Shown: positions 22,290-34,153 of the stretch, piece by piece | How positions within the stretch are numbered: the first letter of the stretch is position 1 | Layout of the letters: every line of letters starts with the position of its first letter | Assembly (NCBI RefSeq): GCF_030272615.1 | Contig: NC_081407.1 | Location: 317,716,456-317,780,455, forward strand | DNA: 64,000 nucleotides | Direction of reading: 5' to 3' | Source of the DNA: Cryptomeria japonica | Lineage: Eukaryota; Streptophyta; Pinopsida; Cupressales; Cupressaceae | Notes under the pieces: generated by a model | Seen by the model: only the letters and a program-made list of their open reading frames with translations | Told to the model about the DNA's origin: nothing | Databases searched by the model: none | Translations under genes and position numbers: made by a program

Positions 22290-24625
22290 CATTCAAGTAC
22301 CTATTATGTTGCTCCTCACTATGTGACAGTGTTGGCCTACCTATTGGGGGCTCATTGTCATCATGGTGGTACAATTTCAGGTGCAATCATACTTATTGAG
22401 CAACATAATAGTCTATTTATTCTTGTCTCTATGCTTGGGAGGCAAGAATTTTATCTTTCCTCTTTCTAAGGTTTCACTATTTTCTTTATGGATTGCATTA
22501 TTTATAACTTTATGTCCTTTCTTGCATGGGATTATCCTTCATGCGAGCACATGTTTTTTCCTTAGTTAGTATCTATTCCTTGTTTGAAATGGTACGTATT
22601 TTATGAATGATCTCTCCTTAGATATTTTTTGTGATCCTTCTTCTATCTCGCTCTTTCTCTTTGAAGATTGCCTCTTCTTTTATGTTGCATTATTCATAAC
22701 TTTATGTCCTTTCTTGCAAGGAATTATCCTTCATGCGAGCACATGATTGTTCCTTGGTTAGGACCTATTCCTTGTTTGAAATGGTATATCTCTTATGAAT
22801 AACCTCTCTTTAGAAGATGAGTAATTCTTCTCCTTGTACTCTTTCTTGGAGGGAAAGGATGGCATTTTTCCTCTCACTCTTTCTCTTTGAAGATTATCTC
22901 TTCTTTTGTGTGGCATTTTTCATAACATGATGTCCTTTATTTCATAGAATTATCCTTCATGCGAGTACATGTGTGTACCTTGTCAGGACCTATTATTTGT
23001 CTGAAACGACACGTATCTTATGAATAATCTCTCTTTAGAAGTGTAATTCTTCTCATTGTCCTTATGCTTGGGGGGCAATGGTTTCTCCTCCTGTCCTCTC
23101 TAAGGATTTGATTTTCCTTTATTGAGTGGTGTTTGTTCATGAGTTGATGTCATTCCTTGTGTTAAGATATTGTTTCTCAAGGAATCCCTCTTATACGAGA
23201 GGTGTAAGTCCTTGTCTACAACCTTTTCTATACTTGCCAATGTACATCTATCATAAACTTACCTCTCACATTGGATCAAAATTGTGTCACCCTTCATCAA
23301 GAATCTCTTTCACCTAGCAATAGGAGGAAGATATGAATTATTGTTCTCCTTCCTTTCTTTTGGTAGAAGACACTATGTTTGTTCAAAATATCTCCTCTTG
23401 GAGGTAAATGTCTTTTGAGAAAAGATCTCTTCTCCTCCAAGGATCTCCTCTACACTTGTTGCAAGATATCTTTTTCAACTATCTTATCCTTGCTTAAAGA
23501 TTATTCCCTCTCTAGCTTTAATTTATGACATTGTTTCTTAAAGGATATCTCCTTGGTGTTGAAGGTTAGGTATCCTTGTTTCTAGCTTCCTTAAGACATC
23601 AACATAGGGCTATGTTGACATCTTAAGGGGGGGCACCCATATCGTCCCTTTGTATCATATTGTACTATACTTTTTGCATATCATTTTTGCATGTTTTAAA
23701 CGGGGTGTACAATCTCAAAACCAAAGTAAATAAACTCTTAGACCGAGATGCTTCACACTTGAAACCATACACAACATTTGATATATGTCTTGGACGGGCT
23801 TACACATCACTGAAACCAAAGAAATTCTCTTACACGAGATGTCCTCAAAGCCATACATGTATCTGTCATTCGCCCCTTGGCATTTGTATTTACATTACAT
23901 GTCTTAAATAGGTCGAAGCACACTTGAAATTAGACATCACTTGCACACACACATGAGGATGAGTGGAAATAGCTAGAAACAACTAGACTATTCCTACTCT
24001 CCTCCCTAACATGGATCACCTAGATAAAAATGTCTAGGGGCGAATAGTCCATGTCCTTTCTCATCATGGAAGACCTAGATAAAAACATCTAGGGGTGAGT
24101 AGTCTATGCCCTTTCTCATCATTCTTCTCATGGATCACCTAGATAAACACAAATAGTGTGTATTCATGCTCTCTCTTCTTCTTCTCATGAACTCGTAGTT
24201 TTGCTATTGATAGTTCATGGATGATGCTTTCTTTGCTCTTTTATGTGATCGCTTATGTTCGCGAAATGGAATTTTTCAAGAATGATATTAGTTGTTGAGA
24301 CATTTTGATATTGAGGTCTCTTCGGCTGGTTGACTTAAGGTCTTGTTTTTGGTTCTTAGCCTTTGTTGTGTCTCTTTCTGTGTCTTTTTCCTTTGTTGGT
24401 CCTTTTGCCCTTGTTTGTCCTTTTGTCTTTGTCTTGTTCTGTGTGCCCTTGAATATATTTGAGTGAGTTGAGATCCTAAGATTGGGGGCTTGGTTCCTCG
24501 AGATTAGTGATATCTTATACTCCTTGTGTTTTTGCTTTGCATTCCTTATCTTCTTCATCTATCTTTATTTTACTTCACCATGAGTATCTGCATAAGCTCA
24601 TACTCCCGATAAAGTGGGGGATAAA
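22290..24625 (+). repeat. Non-coding 3' interior of the Gypsy element with internal tandem repeats
   Basis: Three diverged units of about 200 bp (22435-22620, 22621-22815, 22816-23039) each contain CTTTCTTGCAxGGxATTATCC, CTTCATGCGAGCACATG, CCTATTCCTTGTTTGAAATGG and CTTATGAATAxxCTCTC. A second set of three units of about 60 bp with CACCTAGATAAAAATGTCTAGGGG lies at 24010-24150. The start (22299-22352) matches 48700-48755 of the minus-strand relative almost base for base. No gene is seen. Confidence 0.6.
24610..24625 (+). promoter_or_regulatory. Polypurine tract
   Basis: TAAAGTGGGGGATAAA precedes the right LTR. The minus strand of 36062-36076 has AGTGGGGGCTAAA in the same place. Such tracts prime plus-strand synthesis. 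Confidence 0.7.
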
Positions 24626-25812
24626 TGTAGCATCCTAAAATTACACCTTCTGAAATTTTTACTGCATTTGGGGCCCTCGCTTTAGTGTTCTCATTCTCAT
24701 ACTTGATCGGGACCTATTTGTGCCTCCACCATGCAATAAACATCATATTTTCATCTTGCACCTTGTTGGGACCCCTTAAGCCTAGCCCAATTTGGGGTAG
24801 GACCAAGGTGTGGCACCTTGGTCCTCACTAGGACAAGGGCGCCACACCCTAGTCCTCCTTAATTGGGGCCCAATTTAAACCCTAGGCCCTATCTAAAATT
24901 TGAGCAGGAATTGCTTCTCCATGTCAGTCTATGCTGGGAAACTAATATGTTTGATGATAGGCAAGTATATAAGGAGGTCTTCCCCTCTCATTTGGGTAGA
25001 AGGTGACAATAAGGCATAAGGTGAGCATAACATGATAAGGCAAGGAGACTACATTCAAGCATTCATCATCAAGCATCTCTAGAGGTCTTCAAGGCTGCAT
25101 ATTCTTGATCTATCAATTGTGGAGCAACATTACATCATTTATTTGCAAGCATGTATGTGTGATTAGGGTTTTGTCATGTTCATGCTATTTCATAAAACAT
25201 ATGTGATTACATTCAAGAAGCAAAACATCATCATCACTCATTGCAGATCTGAAGGTATACCTTTCCATCATTTATTTCAAGCATTTGCAATATTTCATTC
25301 AAGGTTGATTCCTCAATCAGGGTTTAACTTAGGTGAACCCCTATTAATAACCCTTTTCCCCTTTCTTTATGTGTGTAAGAAATAGGTGCGCAACTGTACT
25401 TTTGGAAATAAGTTTCAAACACAAAGATGGAACAACACGTTTGGGTTTGCGAAAAATTTGAAGGACCAAGAGGCAACGCCATGATCCTTTCCTTTTTAGG
25501 GTATTTTTGCACGGTATATCCTAATCAACTTATATTACTTAGACATAGGTGAACGACAAAATCCCAAACCTGTAGCGCATTATTTTCTTAGTTTTGTCTT
25601 CAATTTCGATACTTTACCCTTACAAAAGAGGGAAAAACACATCATAATCAATCAATCCACTTAGTATTCAATCCTTATCTGATTTGTGACTGAATCTAGT
25701 GGATTCCTCCCCTCTGTTGATTGTAAAGGAATTACTTCTCCCAAAGAGAAAATTGATTTGGTGATTTCTCCTTCTAGGTTGCAAATTGCCAAATCAAAAT
25801 TTCCCCTTTACA
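24626..25812 (+). repeat. Right LTR of the Gypsy element
   Basis: TGTAGCATCCTAAAATT to CCCTTTACA, colinear with 9041-10247. It contains a perfect hairpin GGACCAAGGTG-TGG-CACCTTGGTCC (24800-24824) and a second one, GGACAAGGG...CCCTAGTCC (24831-24855). Confidence 0.85.
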
Positions 25813-25817
25813 GTTAA

Positions 25818-26031
25818 AAACATATCAGACATGAAGTGATCACATGAATATATAAGACATGAATATACATAAGACATATGAATACACTAAAGCATATAGT
25901 AATCATATGAATGCATGAAGACACAAAGCATACTCAAAGTATCCACTTAGTATATGCATTGATATATTCTTTCTTATTAACTAGAATAGTTCATTGATTT
26001 GTCTTTACCTTGCAAGATGGCAGGATCAAAT
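25818..26031. other. AT-rich interior remnant next to a truncated LTR
   Basis: Short repeats of GACATGAAT and ACATATGAAT; no coding content. It is cut off on the left by the Gypsy insertion. Confidence 0.4.
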
Positions 26032-26740
26032 CTCTGATACCATTTGTGATGTCCCCTACTAGGTTTAGACATGTTATATCCATGATTAATCTACTAGATT
26101 TCAAGCACACCCCCATGCATACCACTAAGAACAAGTATTTTATTGCCTATAATTTATTTACAGTTATCATCACATCTGATCCATGGTAATGATCACTGGA
26201 TGCTTTTGATTCCTTTCCTTTATATCTCTCATTGATGTGAGGGAGAGGTTACACCTCTTCATCATGTATGCCCTTTGGTATAAGACAACCTTTCACCATT
26301 AGCATCCTTTGAAAGAGTGCAACTCTTCATTATTTCTCCCCTTTGAAAGGGACACAACCTTTCACAATCAGGCTTGCACTTCTTCTTTCCCATTATCCTT
26401 CTCAAATGAGGTTCTCTTCTCCCTTTTTATATCTCATGTTTGAGGGAGTCACAAGAAGATAGCCATGCTTTTGATGGCCAAGAATGACAAAGATAATCTC
26501 GAATTGGTGCTCCCAATATCAAAGAAGAGAAATGTTCCAATATTGTAAATAAGGCTTGTTATATCTTAATAAACAATAAAAGGGTAGTGTTGGCTGGAAA
26601 AGTCAATAATTGCACATATTTTTCATTGTGCTGAATTATAAAGCTTTGATAAGTAAATAAATAAGGGCATATTGACTAGAGAAGCCAATAAATGCAGTTG
26701 GTAAGGGAAAAGATCGAATCCCCAATTTGCATGTAATGGT
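26032..26740 (-). mobile_element. Truncated LTR element in minus orientation (PBS plus LTR)
   Basis: The minus strand reads GGGGACATCACA followed a few bases later by TGGTATCAGAG, an initiator-Met PBS (26032-26042). The LTR therefore starts on the plus strand at about 26045 with TGTGATGTCCCC and extends right; its far end is unclear and the satellite array begins near 26755. The interior is mostly lost. Confidence 0.5.
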
Positions 26741-26754
26741 GAAGTATTCGGTCA

Positions 26755-29018
26755 ATTTTCAAGATAGGCTAAGTTTCATTACGTTCGTTGTGGGCACAAA
26801 CTATCAGCATGATCATGTATGGGTAGGCAGATTTATGCTTGGTATGATCCTATAGTGCACCCCAACTCGTTGAAACATTCAAAGCCATACCCTATCGACA
26901 CTATCTCTCAAGTGCCTTAAGTCCGAAAAAATGTCAAACTTTGACAGATTGTTTCTTGGAATCCAGGACACATACGAATGATCTGTTTGAAGCTATAGGT
27001 TCATGTGAGGCCCATCTACTATGACCTATCTTAGATTTTGAAGACTCAGAGCCATTTTCACAGGGTACATTTTTTCAATTGGTGCAAAAACTATCAGATG
27101 CATGCAATGCAAGGTTGTAAGATAGGTTAAGTTTCATTTAGTTTGTCACGGGCATGAAATATCAACATGAGCACGTCCAGGTAGGTAGGTTAATGGTAGG
27201 CATTCTCCTGTAGTGCACCCCAACTTTCTGAAATGTTTAGAGCCATACCCTACTGTCACTATCCCTCAAGTGCCCTTAGTCCAAAAAAATGTCAAAGTTT
27301 GACGGACTATTTCTTGTAATCCAGGACACATATGAATGATTTGTTTGAAGCTATAGGGTCATGTGAGGCCCATCTACAATGACATATCTTAAATTTTGAA
27401 GACTTAGAGCCATTTTCACAGGGTAGCATTTTTTTAGTTGGTGTGAAAACTGTAAGATGCATGTAACGTAAGGTTGCAAGATAGGCTAAGTTTTATTTCG
27501 TTTGTTGTGGGCACAAACTATCAACACAAGCATTTCCAGGTAGGCAGGTTTATGGTAGACATTCTCTTATAGTGCACCCCAACTTGTCGGTACGTTCAGA
27601 GCCATACCCTATGGACACTCTCTCAAGTGCCCTAAGACCAAAAAATTGTCAAACTTTGATATACTGTTTCTTGGAATCAAGAACACATACGAATGATATG
27701 TTTGAATCTATAGGGTCATGTGAGGCCCATATCAATGACCTGTCCCAGATTTTGAAGACTTGGAACCATTTTTGCAAAAAATTTAGATGCATGCAATAAA
27801 AGGTTGCAAGATAGGCTAAGTTTCATTTCATTCGTTGTGGCCGTGAACTATCAACATGAGTGCATTTGTGTAGGTAGGTTTATGGTAGGCATGGTCCTGT
27901 AGTGCACCCCAACTTGCCGAAACGTTCAGAGCCATACCCTATTGACACTATCTCTCAAGTGCCCTAAGTCTACAAAATTATCAAACTTTGATGGACCATT
28001 TCTTGGAATCCATGCCACATAATCATAATTGATTTTAAGCTACAGGGTTATGTGAGGCCCCATCTACAATGACCTATCTCAGATTTTGAAGACTCGAAGC
28101 CATTTTCACAGGGTAGTATTTTTCCAGTTGGTGCAAAAACTGTCAAATGCATGCAATGTAAGGTTGCAAGATATAGGCTAAGTTTCATTCCATTCATCAT
28201 GGGCATGAAATACCAACACAAGGACATCTAAGTAGGTAGGTTTATAGTAGGCATTTTCCTGTAGTGCACCCCAACTCGCTGGAACCTTCAGAGCCATACC
28301 TTACCGACATTATCTCTCAAGTGCCCTAAGTCCAAAAAATTGTCAAACTTTGACGAACTATTTCTTGGAATCCAAGACACATAAAAATGATCTGTTTGAA
28401 GATATATGGTCATGTGAGGCCCATCTACAATGACCTATCTTATATTTTGAAGACTCGGATCCATTTTCACAAGGTAGCATTTTTCAGTTGATACAACAAC
28501 TGTCAGATGCATGCAATGCAAGGTTGTAAGATAGGCTAAGTTTCATTCCATTAATCATAGGCATGAACTATAAGAACTAGTGCATCTTGGTAGGTATGTT
28601 TATGGTAGGAATGCTCCTATAGTGTACCCCAACTTGTTGGAACCTTCAGAGCCACACCCTACCAATGCTATCTCTCAAATGTCCTAAGTCCAAAAAATGT
28701 CAAACTTTGACAGACTATATCTTGGAATACAAGACACATAAAAATGATATATATAAATCTATAGGGTCATGTGAGTCTCATATACAATGACCTATCTCAG
28801 ATTTTGAAGACTCAGAGCCATTTTTCATAGGGTAGCATTTTTTCAGTTGGTGCAAAAATTGTTAGATGCATGCAATGCAAGGTTGCAAGATAGGCTAGTT
28901 TCATTTCATTCATCGTGGGAATGAGTTATCATCATGAGAACATTCAGGTAGGCATTTTTATGGTAGGCATGCTCTTGTAGTGCACCCCAACTTGCCGGAA
29001 TGTTCAGAGCCATACCTG
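26755..29018 (+). repeat. Satellite-like tandem array, period about 359 bp
   Basis: The landmark GAGCCATACCCTA recurs at about 26883, 27242, 27601, 27931, 28293, 28651 and 29009, giving intervals of 359, 359, 330, 362, 358 and 358. Other landmarks (GTGCACCCCAACT, CTCAAGTGCCCTAAGTCC, GTCATGTGAGGCCCAT, CAAGATAGGCTAAGTTTCATT) recur in each unit. About 6.3 units, 10-15% diverged by eye. The array stops abruptly at 29018. Confidence 0.9.
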
Positions 29019-30390
29019 GTGTAGGGGCACCCTCTTATACACCTTATGTTCATTTTTTAAGTTTTTGTCCGTTTTGGTTTATTTTATGTAAATAAGGTGA
29101 TTGGAGACCTTTGGAGGTCATCTAGGACCATTTTTGATGTTTTGGTGCAATATGAGTGCAATATGTAAAAGTTGTTAAAAAATTGTCATTGTTGTCAATA
29201 TTGTCATGACAACTTTTCACTTGTAATGACACCCTTTTAGTATGTTGTTAAAGGGAAGTTTTAGGCTGGTTGGGGGTTGAGAAAATAATTTTTACAAGCA
29301 TAAATAGCCTTTGTAAACATGTCCCAAGGGGTTGGTTAAAGTTTTGAATAAAGTTGGAATCAATTTAGAGACTATCTTTGTGTATTTTCCAGCAATATTG
29401 TTGCTCTTCATGTGGTATAGATTGTAGGGATCAAATAAAGACTTGAGACCTGTTGGAAATGTTATATATGTGAATCTACTTTCATTTACACTTGGTTTAA
29501 TCATTTTTCACCCAGTAATTTATGAGATATTATAATTTTGGTAAAAACTATCCAAAATTGTCACAAACCCTAGGTAGGGAAAGTAGTGGCAATAAAAAAT
29601 GCATATTTGGATTTTCCCAAGGTGAAAATTCACACAAATGGATATAAATGCTTGTACTTATGTATTCTACAATTTCTCAAGTTTTTAGGTCTCTGACTTG
29701 AGGTTTGCACATTCTTTTGAAGGTTTATAGGTCTGATATCTTCTATGTATCAGATTGTGTAGGACAAGGTTGTAAAAACGCCTTACAAGGAGATAAAACA
29801 TCAATCCACATTCTGTGTGTTGGTGGAAATATGTGTAAGGACCCCATGAAGTGAGCCATCTTGATTGGAAGCAATTTTTTTGAGTGTAAATAGATGTATA
29901 ATTGATTGTCCTAAAAGGCAAAACTGTGAACAATCAAGGTTAACTAGGGTCAATGTCCACAAACCAATCCTTAGAAGAAATTTTGGATCGTGAGATTCTT
30001 GGAGAGTGGATCATAGGTCTTAAGAAGAGTTTTCCATATCAAAATTAATAATTTTGTGTCATATGTGTGTTAGCTGGGTCCTTGGCCATCTAACTGTCAA
30101 TCCTAATTGGGGAAACATGGTAACCAATTGATGAATGGTATGTGTGGCAGTGTTGAGAGCCACCAATTTACAATTGTTGTGATGTCTCAGACCAAGACCA
30201 TTTTACCTTGATGTTGACATTTCCTCATAGGGTTGGATCAAGCCTAGAAAGGGTGATCAAGTCAAGAGATCAATAGGTGTAACCAAGGGCATCAAGTCAA
30301 GTAGAATCATAAATACAAAATTCATCACAAAACTCTATTTATGCATTTATAATCAAACAATACAAAAATCACATATACAAAAATTTGCCT
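29019..30390. other. Unclassified non-coding DNA, possible LTR start at 29019
   Basis: The satellite breaks into TGTAGGGGCACCCTC, which looks like an LTR terminus, but no second end or target duplication was found. No gene is seen; open frames are short. Confidence 0.35.
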
Positions 30391-30394
30391 CTAA

Positions 30395-30580
30395 TATGGA
30401 CAAATCAGCTCATGGCCATTGAAATATACAAATTTTTTATGTACAAATCAGCTCACGACTGTTGAAATATACCAAATTTGGTATTTAAATATGCACAAAT
30501 CATCTCATGATCATTTAAATATACAAAATTTGGCATCTAAATATACACAAATCAGCTCATGACCATTTATATATATATAA
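30395..30580 (+). repeat. Four tandem units of about 52 bp
   Basis: CAAATCAGCTCATGACCATTxAAATATACAAAATTTGG-type units with landmarks at 30406, 30449, 30501 and 30553 (intervals 43, 52, 52). They lie just downstream of the transposase-like relic. Confidence 0.75.
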
Positions 30581-31080
30581 AATGAATAGAAAACAATTCA
30601 CCGATGATATATATAAAATTATCAAAATCATTCTATCCTGAACCATAGAATCATGCTTCATGGTAATGCTCCAACACACTGAAAACTTGTAGATGACCTA
30701 AAATCAATCAAGTGAGCCTACTGGATCAGCTCTAACCCTTATTATGTCAACTATTGCCTTGTGGTCAGATTCAAAAACTTTCCTTAAATTCTTGTTATGA
30801 GGTTTACCATAATACTTAATCAATTGAATATTTGTTGCAACAAGGTTGGAGAAATGAAGAATATGTTTGTGTGTTTCAAAGTCCTTGAACAAACAAACAT
30901 TATAATTCTTGATAGGGTATCTTCTAAGCCATGTCTTTGTCATGACAACAAACCCTATTGGGTACTCAATGCCCTCTCCATCAATGATTGTGGTTGTCAA
31001 TTTTCTTTTAGGCTCAATACGCCACAAAAAGTAATCTATTCCTTCATTGTTCTCTTTTTCAACAAATTCATACACATGAC

Positions 31081-31182
31081 CTGCATTTTATAGAATGATA
31101 AGTTAATACCAAAAACAATGTGAGATGTAATTAAAGGAGCCAAAAAATTAATATGAGAAAAGTAATAAACCGAAAAAATCAC
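31081..31182 (-). other. 102-nt GT-AG intron in the transposase-like relic
   Basis: On the minus strand the donor is CTAG|GTGATT and the acceptor TGCAG|GTCATG. Removing it joins two open frames in phase and extends the protein smoothly, while reading through ends in a stop shortly after the donor. This supports a once-expressed spliced gene. Confidence 0.65.
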
Positions 31183-33353
31183 CTAGTTCCACTAAGTCTG
31201 ATACATGGTCAAAATCCACTGATGCTTCCATCTGGTTTAATTGTAGTGCTTTGGGAATTTGATATGTATTAATGGGAACCAACAGTCTACAAGACCATTT
31301 ATCAACCCACTCTTGTGATTCACATTCTTCCCACAAAAAAATTATACATGAAAAGCAAAAACATGCAATCTCTCTAGTATAAATTACTAGTGAACTTGCA
31401 TTTGAACTTCTAAATGAGTGCATGTCACCTGATCCTACAACTGTACAACAATATTGATAGTTTTCAATTTTAGATTCACTGATCAACCAAAAATATCTAT
31501 GAACCATAGACGTACCTACATTACCTAGTCCCATCATAAAGTTACACCATCGTACAATTTTTGTTGCATCTATTAACTCAGCACCACCTTCATACTTCAA
31601 TTCTTCTCTAGCAAGGGCTTTTTTTATGCATGCTCAGGAGCATCATACTCTCCCTTTCCATGTCCAACCTCAGTGGAATTCCAAAATATTGTAGACCACT
31701 TGTCACATGGATCTTAGTCAACCAATAGAACATCGTTGCATTCTTTAATTTTGAGGTGCAATTATCTGACCATATTATGTGTTGGTTGTATCTTATGTTT
31801 CTTTCCCTTAAATTATCATAGAAAAATTTAAACCATCCTTGCACAAACTTTGACAAATGACTACGATCATCACTAATCTAGAAGTGATACTCTCTTATAA
31901 CCTTTCTATCCCCCTTTGTGTTATCATCTACATGCATGAATGCTATGTGTACAAAAAAAGTAACTTGTCTAGAATGGTAATACATAGATTGCACTCCATT
32001 TTGAGGTTGTAGTGTATAATTCTCAGCAAAATAAATGATAGAGACAATACTACCAAGAGGAAATGTGTCCTTACATAACTTGAAATTCTCATCTAAACAC
32101 CAAGCTCTATGTGTATGCATTATGTACTCATAAACTAGTTTCTCTTGAAACATTTTCCTAAATTCAACTACACATATATCATTTTTCACTAACTCAGAAC
32201 TATTGAATTCTTTTACATCTTTAATCCCATATGCAATTGTCTTGTATTTTCCAAAATAAACTAGTTTCTTACCAATTTCATGCATGCTCTCTAAATGTAG
32301 ACGTCTAGATAAATGTTGCAAACCACCACATGTAACACAAGAACCTTTCAAACAAATCATATTATAATAAATGCAACCATCATCTCTTTTACATAGTACA
32401 CTTGAAATAAATTCTCTTACTGACTTAGGAGGTGCTTGTATACTACATTCATCCAAAACATCATTAGTGTGCAAAGTACAACATATATGACAATAAATAT
32501 CATAGTGCATGGAAAATTCAATATGCATCCTACAACAAAACGTGGTGTGTACATGATTAATCTTAACATAAAAAGGTTTTTGCATTTCAAAAAATATTTG
32601 ACTAATTCTTATTTGAGGAATTTTTTGAAGGAATCTTTCATATAATTTTGTTTCAGTCATATCCAAATAGTGTTTGCCATGTGGCTCACGATTTCTAGAT
32701 CCAATTCACCTTCTAACAACATCTCTTTGGTTGGGCAAAACCCTTGTTTTGTCATGCCAAAGAATTTCAATTAATGTTTTTAATGCATCAACAACAACCT
32801 TGTCTTTGCATGGTAGTCCCAAGAACGCCCAAAGAGAGTTATTGTTAGGATGCTCTATTTTCTCTTGCCTCTTTAATGCATTTCATAATTTTGTTCTACT
32901 TATATTTAATTACTTACTTGTTTCACTTATTGAATGATCTTTTTTTATTTTCTTGTTCATAATGGTTGATCTACAATAACACGCCAAGTAACATTAGAAT
33001 CTTTAGTACATAGTTTTGAACCAATTGCTTGATATGCATCGAATAGATTTCTCACAATATTTCTTTCACTATTATTTTTGGATGATCTTAAGCCAAGAAT
33101 TTTTACTGTCTCTCTAAATTTCAAATTTTTAACCATTTCAACAATTAATTGGCATCTTGTGGTTTGATTTAAGATTTCAAAAAAGTGTTTCCATATTCTT
33201 TTAACTATTTTTCTGCAACTTCATTCGTGTATTTTATCAGCTATCGGCTTCAAAATGTTCTCATCAATGTCAGTTAGATAATTTGGTTTCCTATGAATAA
33301 TTCTAGGAGGTGTTAACATTGGTGCATTAAGTACATTTGTTACATCAAATTGA

Positions 33354-33540
33354 GATGGTGTATGTTCATCATTTGATTGATTATTGATTGTGGTTTGTTC
33401 TTCAATTACAATGGGTTCATTTGGTAAAGCAAATTAATTTGGTGTGTGTTTATTGTTTGATTGATTATTGATTGTGATTTCTTCTTCAATTGCATTAGGT
33501 TCATTTGGTACATCGAATTGAGATGGTAGAGATGACATAC
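33354..33540 (-). repeat. In-frame 84-bp duplication in the transposase N-terminus
   Basis: TTGATTGATTATTGATTGTG and flanks recur with an 84-bp offset, encoding two copies of a Pro/Glu/Asn-rich block (PNEPNAIEEEITINNQSN and PNEPIVIEEQTTINNQSN). A stop now separates them. Confidence 0.7.
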
Positions 33541-33620
33541 CTTCGTGTCTCATTATTTTTAGTTCATGTAATCTCTTCATATGCTCCCTTTGTCTTTCCT
33601 TTTCTGCCTCTCATTGTTCG

Positions 33621-34062
33621 GATGTTCCTCACCTGTTCTTTCCCATTATTAATAATGATTGTCCTAAATAGCACCATTTTGCACATATATGTTACAAAAA
33701 CTTATACAATCAAATCACCATAAAAATGTATATTATCATTATTTTAATAATCAAAACTAGTAAACAATCAAAATAACATTGAACAAACCAATTAGTAGGA
33801 CAATTCAATCATTTTAACTCATATAAAATAGAAGGTTCACTTACTTTGATGTAAACTATTGCAAAATTGCAGAATCAGTTGCAGTGGGGCCTTCATCAAA
33901 TTCCAAAAGTCTTATATGGTCATTGACAATAAAATTTATGTGAAAGAAACATGTATAGGTTACTTTTAATTAACGCGTTCATGTATTTAGTCCCTAAAAT
34001 ACCCCAAGGAACCAAAGTTCATAATTCTAATAATTCATATGGGTTTTTTTATTGAAATAGAG
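33621..34062 (-). other. Subterminal region of the putative transposon
   Basis: It may hold 5' exons of the transposase-like gene (a GTAAGT donor on the minus strand near 33840). It contains GGTTACTTTTAATTAACGCG (33959-33978), similar to the left-end hairpin block. Confidence 0.35.
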
Positions 34063-34079
34063 TCCATTCACGTTACTTA

Positions 34080-34082
<3 letters not shown>

Positions 34083-34148
<66 letters not shown>
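34083..34148 (+). repeat. (AG)n microsatellite
   Basis: About 32 uninterrupted AG units immediately outside the proposed right transposon terminus. Confidence 0.95.

Positions 34149-34149
<1 letters not shown>

Positions 34150-34153
<4 letters not shown>

Larger units (their letters stand above)
9041..25812 (+). mobile_element. Non-autonomous Gypsy (TAT-like) LTR retrotransposon with two nested insertions
   Basis: It is flanked by GTTGA (9036-9040) and GTTAA (25813-25817), a 5-bp target duplication with one difference. LTRs of 1207 and 1187 bp start TGTAGC and end TTTACA. A PBS follows the left LTR and a polypurine tract precedes the right one. The interior has AT-rich leader repeats, an acidic ORF, and a gag tail with a CKYHX4H-type zinc motif, but no reverse transcriptase or integrase. 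A LINE (10904-19169) and a solo LTR (20229-21811) were inserted later. After subtracting these, the element is roughly 6.9 kb. Confidence 0.8.
30704..33620 (-). pseudogene. Transposase-like gene relic, unassigned family
   Basis: Joined by eye across a few stops and shifts, the minus strand gives one long protein. The N-terminal part (33600-32700) has a duplicated acidic 28-residue block and ILWHDKTRVLPNQRDVVRR. A middle part has Cys/His pairs (FCCRMHIE, CHICCTLH, CVTCGGLQHL). The likely catalytic core (31990-31600) reads HVDDNTKGDR, ISDDRSHLSKFVQGWFKFF, HIIWSDNCTSKLKN and, in a shifted frame, GHGKGEYD, a D...D...E-like spacing. After KYEGGAELIDATKIVRWC, a GT-AG intron (31182-31081) restores VELG-HVYEFVEKENNEG and a conserved C-terminal domain (DYFLWR...WLRRYPIKNYNV...YGKPHNKNLRKVFESDHKAI). 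I infer transposase from the acidic triad, the termini and the degenerate repetitive context; I cannot name the superfamily. Confidence 0.5.
5997..34074. mobile_element. Putative large DNA transposon with nested insertions
   Basis: The ends are inverted copies of AACGTGAATGG (5997-6007 and complement at 34064-34074), each flanked by ACT (5994-5996 and 34075-34077), consistent with a 3-bp target duplication. Inside are a plus-strand multi-exon gene relic near the left end and a minus-strand transposase-like relic near the right end, convergently arranged. Removing the Gypsy insertion at 9041-25812 and its 5-bp duplication leaves about 11.3 kb. The terminal match is short and such a match could arise by chance in 64 kb; the supporting points are the flanking triplet, the hairpin at the left end and the gene layout. 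Superfamily not assigned. Confidence 0.4.

Noticed and set aside
26755-29018. CRISPR-like array
   Set aside because: Units are about 359 bp and contiguous with no spacer-repeat alternation; this is a eukaryotic tandem repeat.
5997-34074. CACTA or PIF/Harbinger assignment from the 3-bp flanking triplet
   Set aside because: The termini do not start CACTA, and the triplet is not TWA (TAA/TTA). The transposase motifs also do not match either family as far as I can see.
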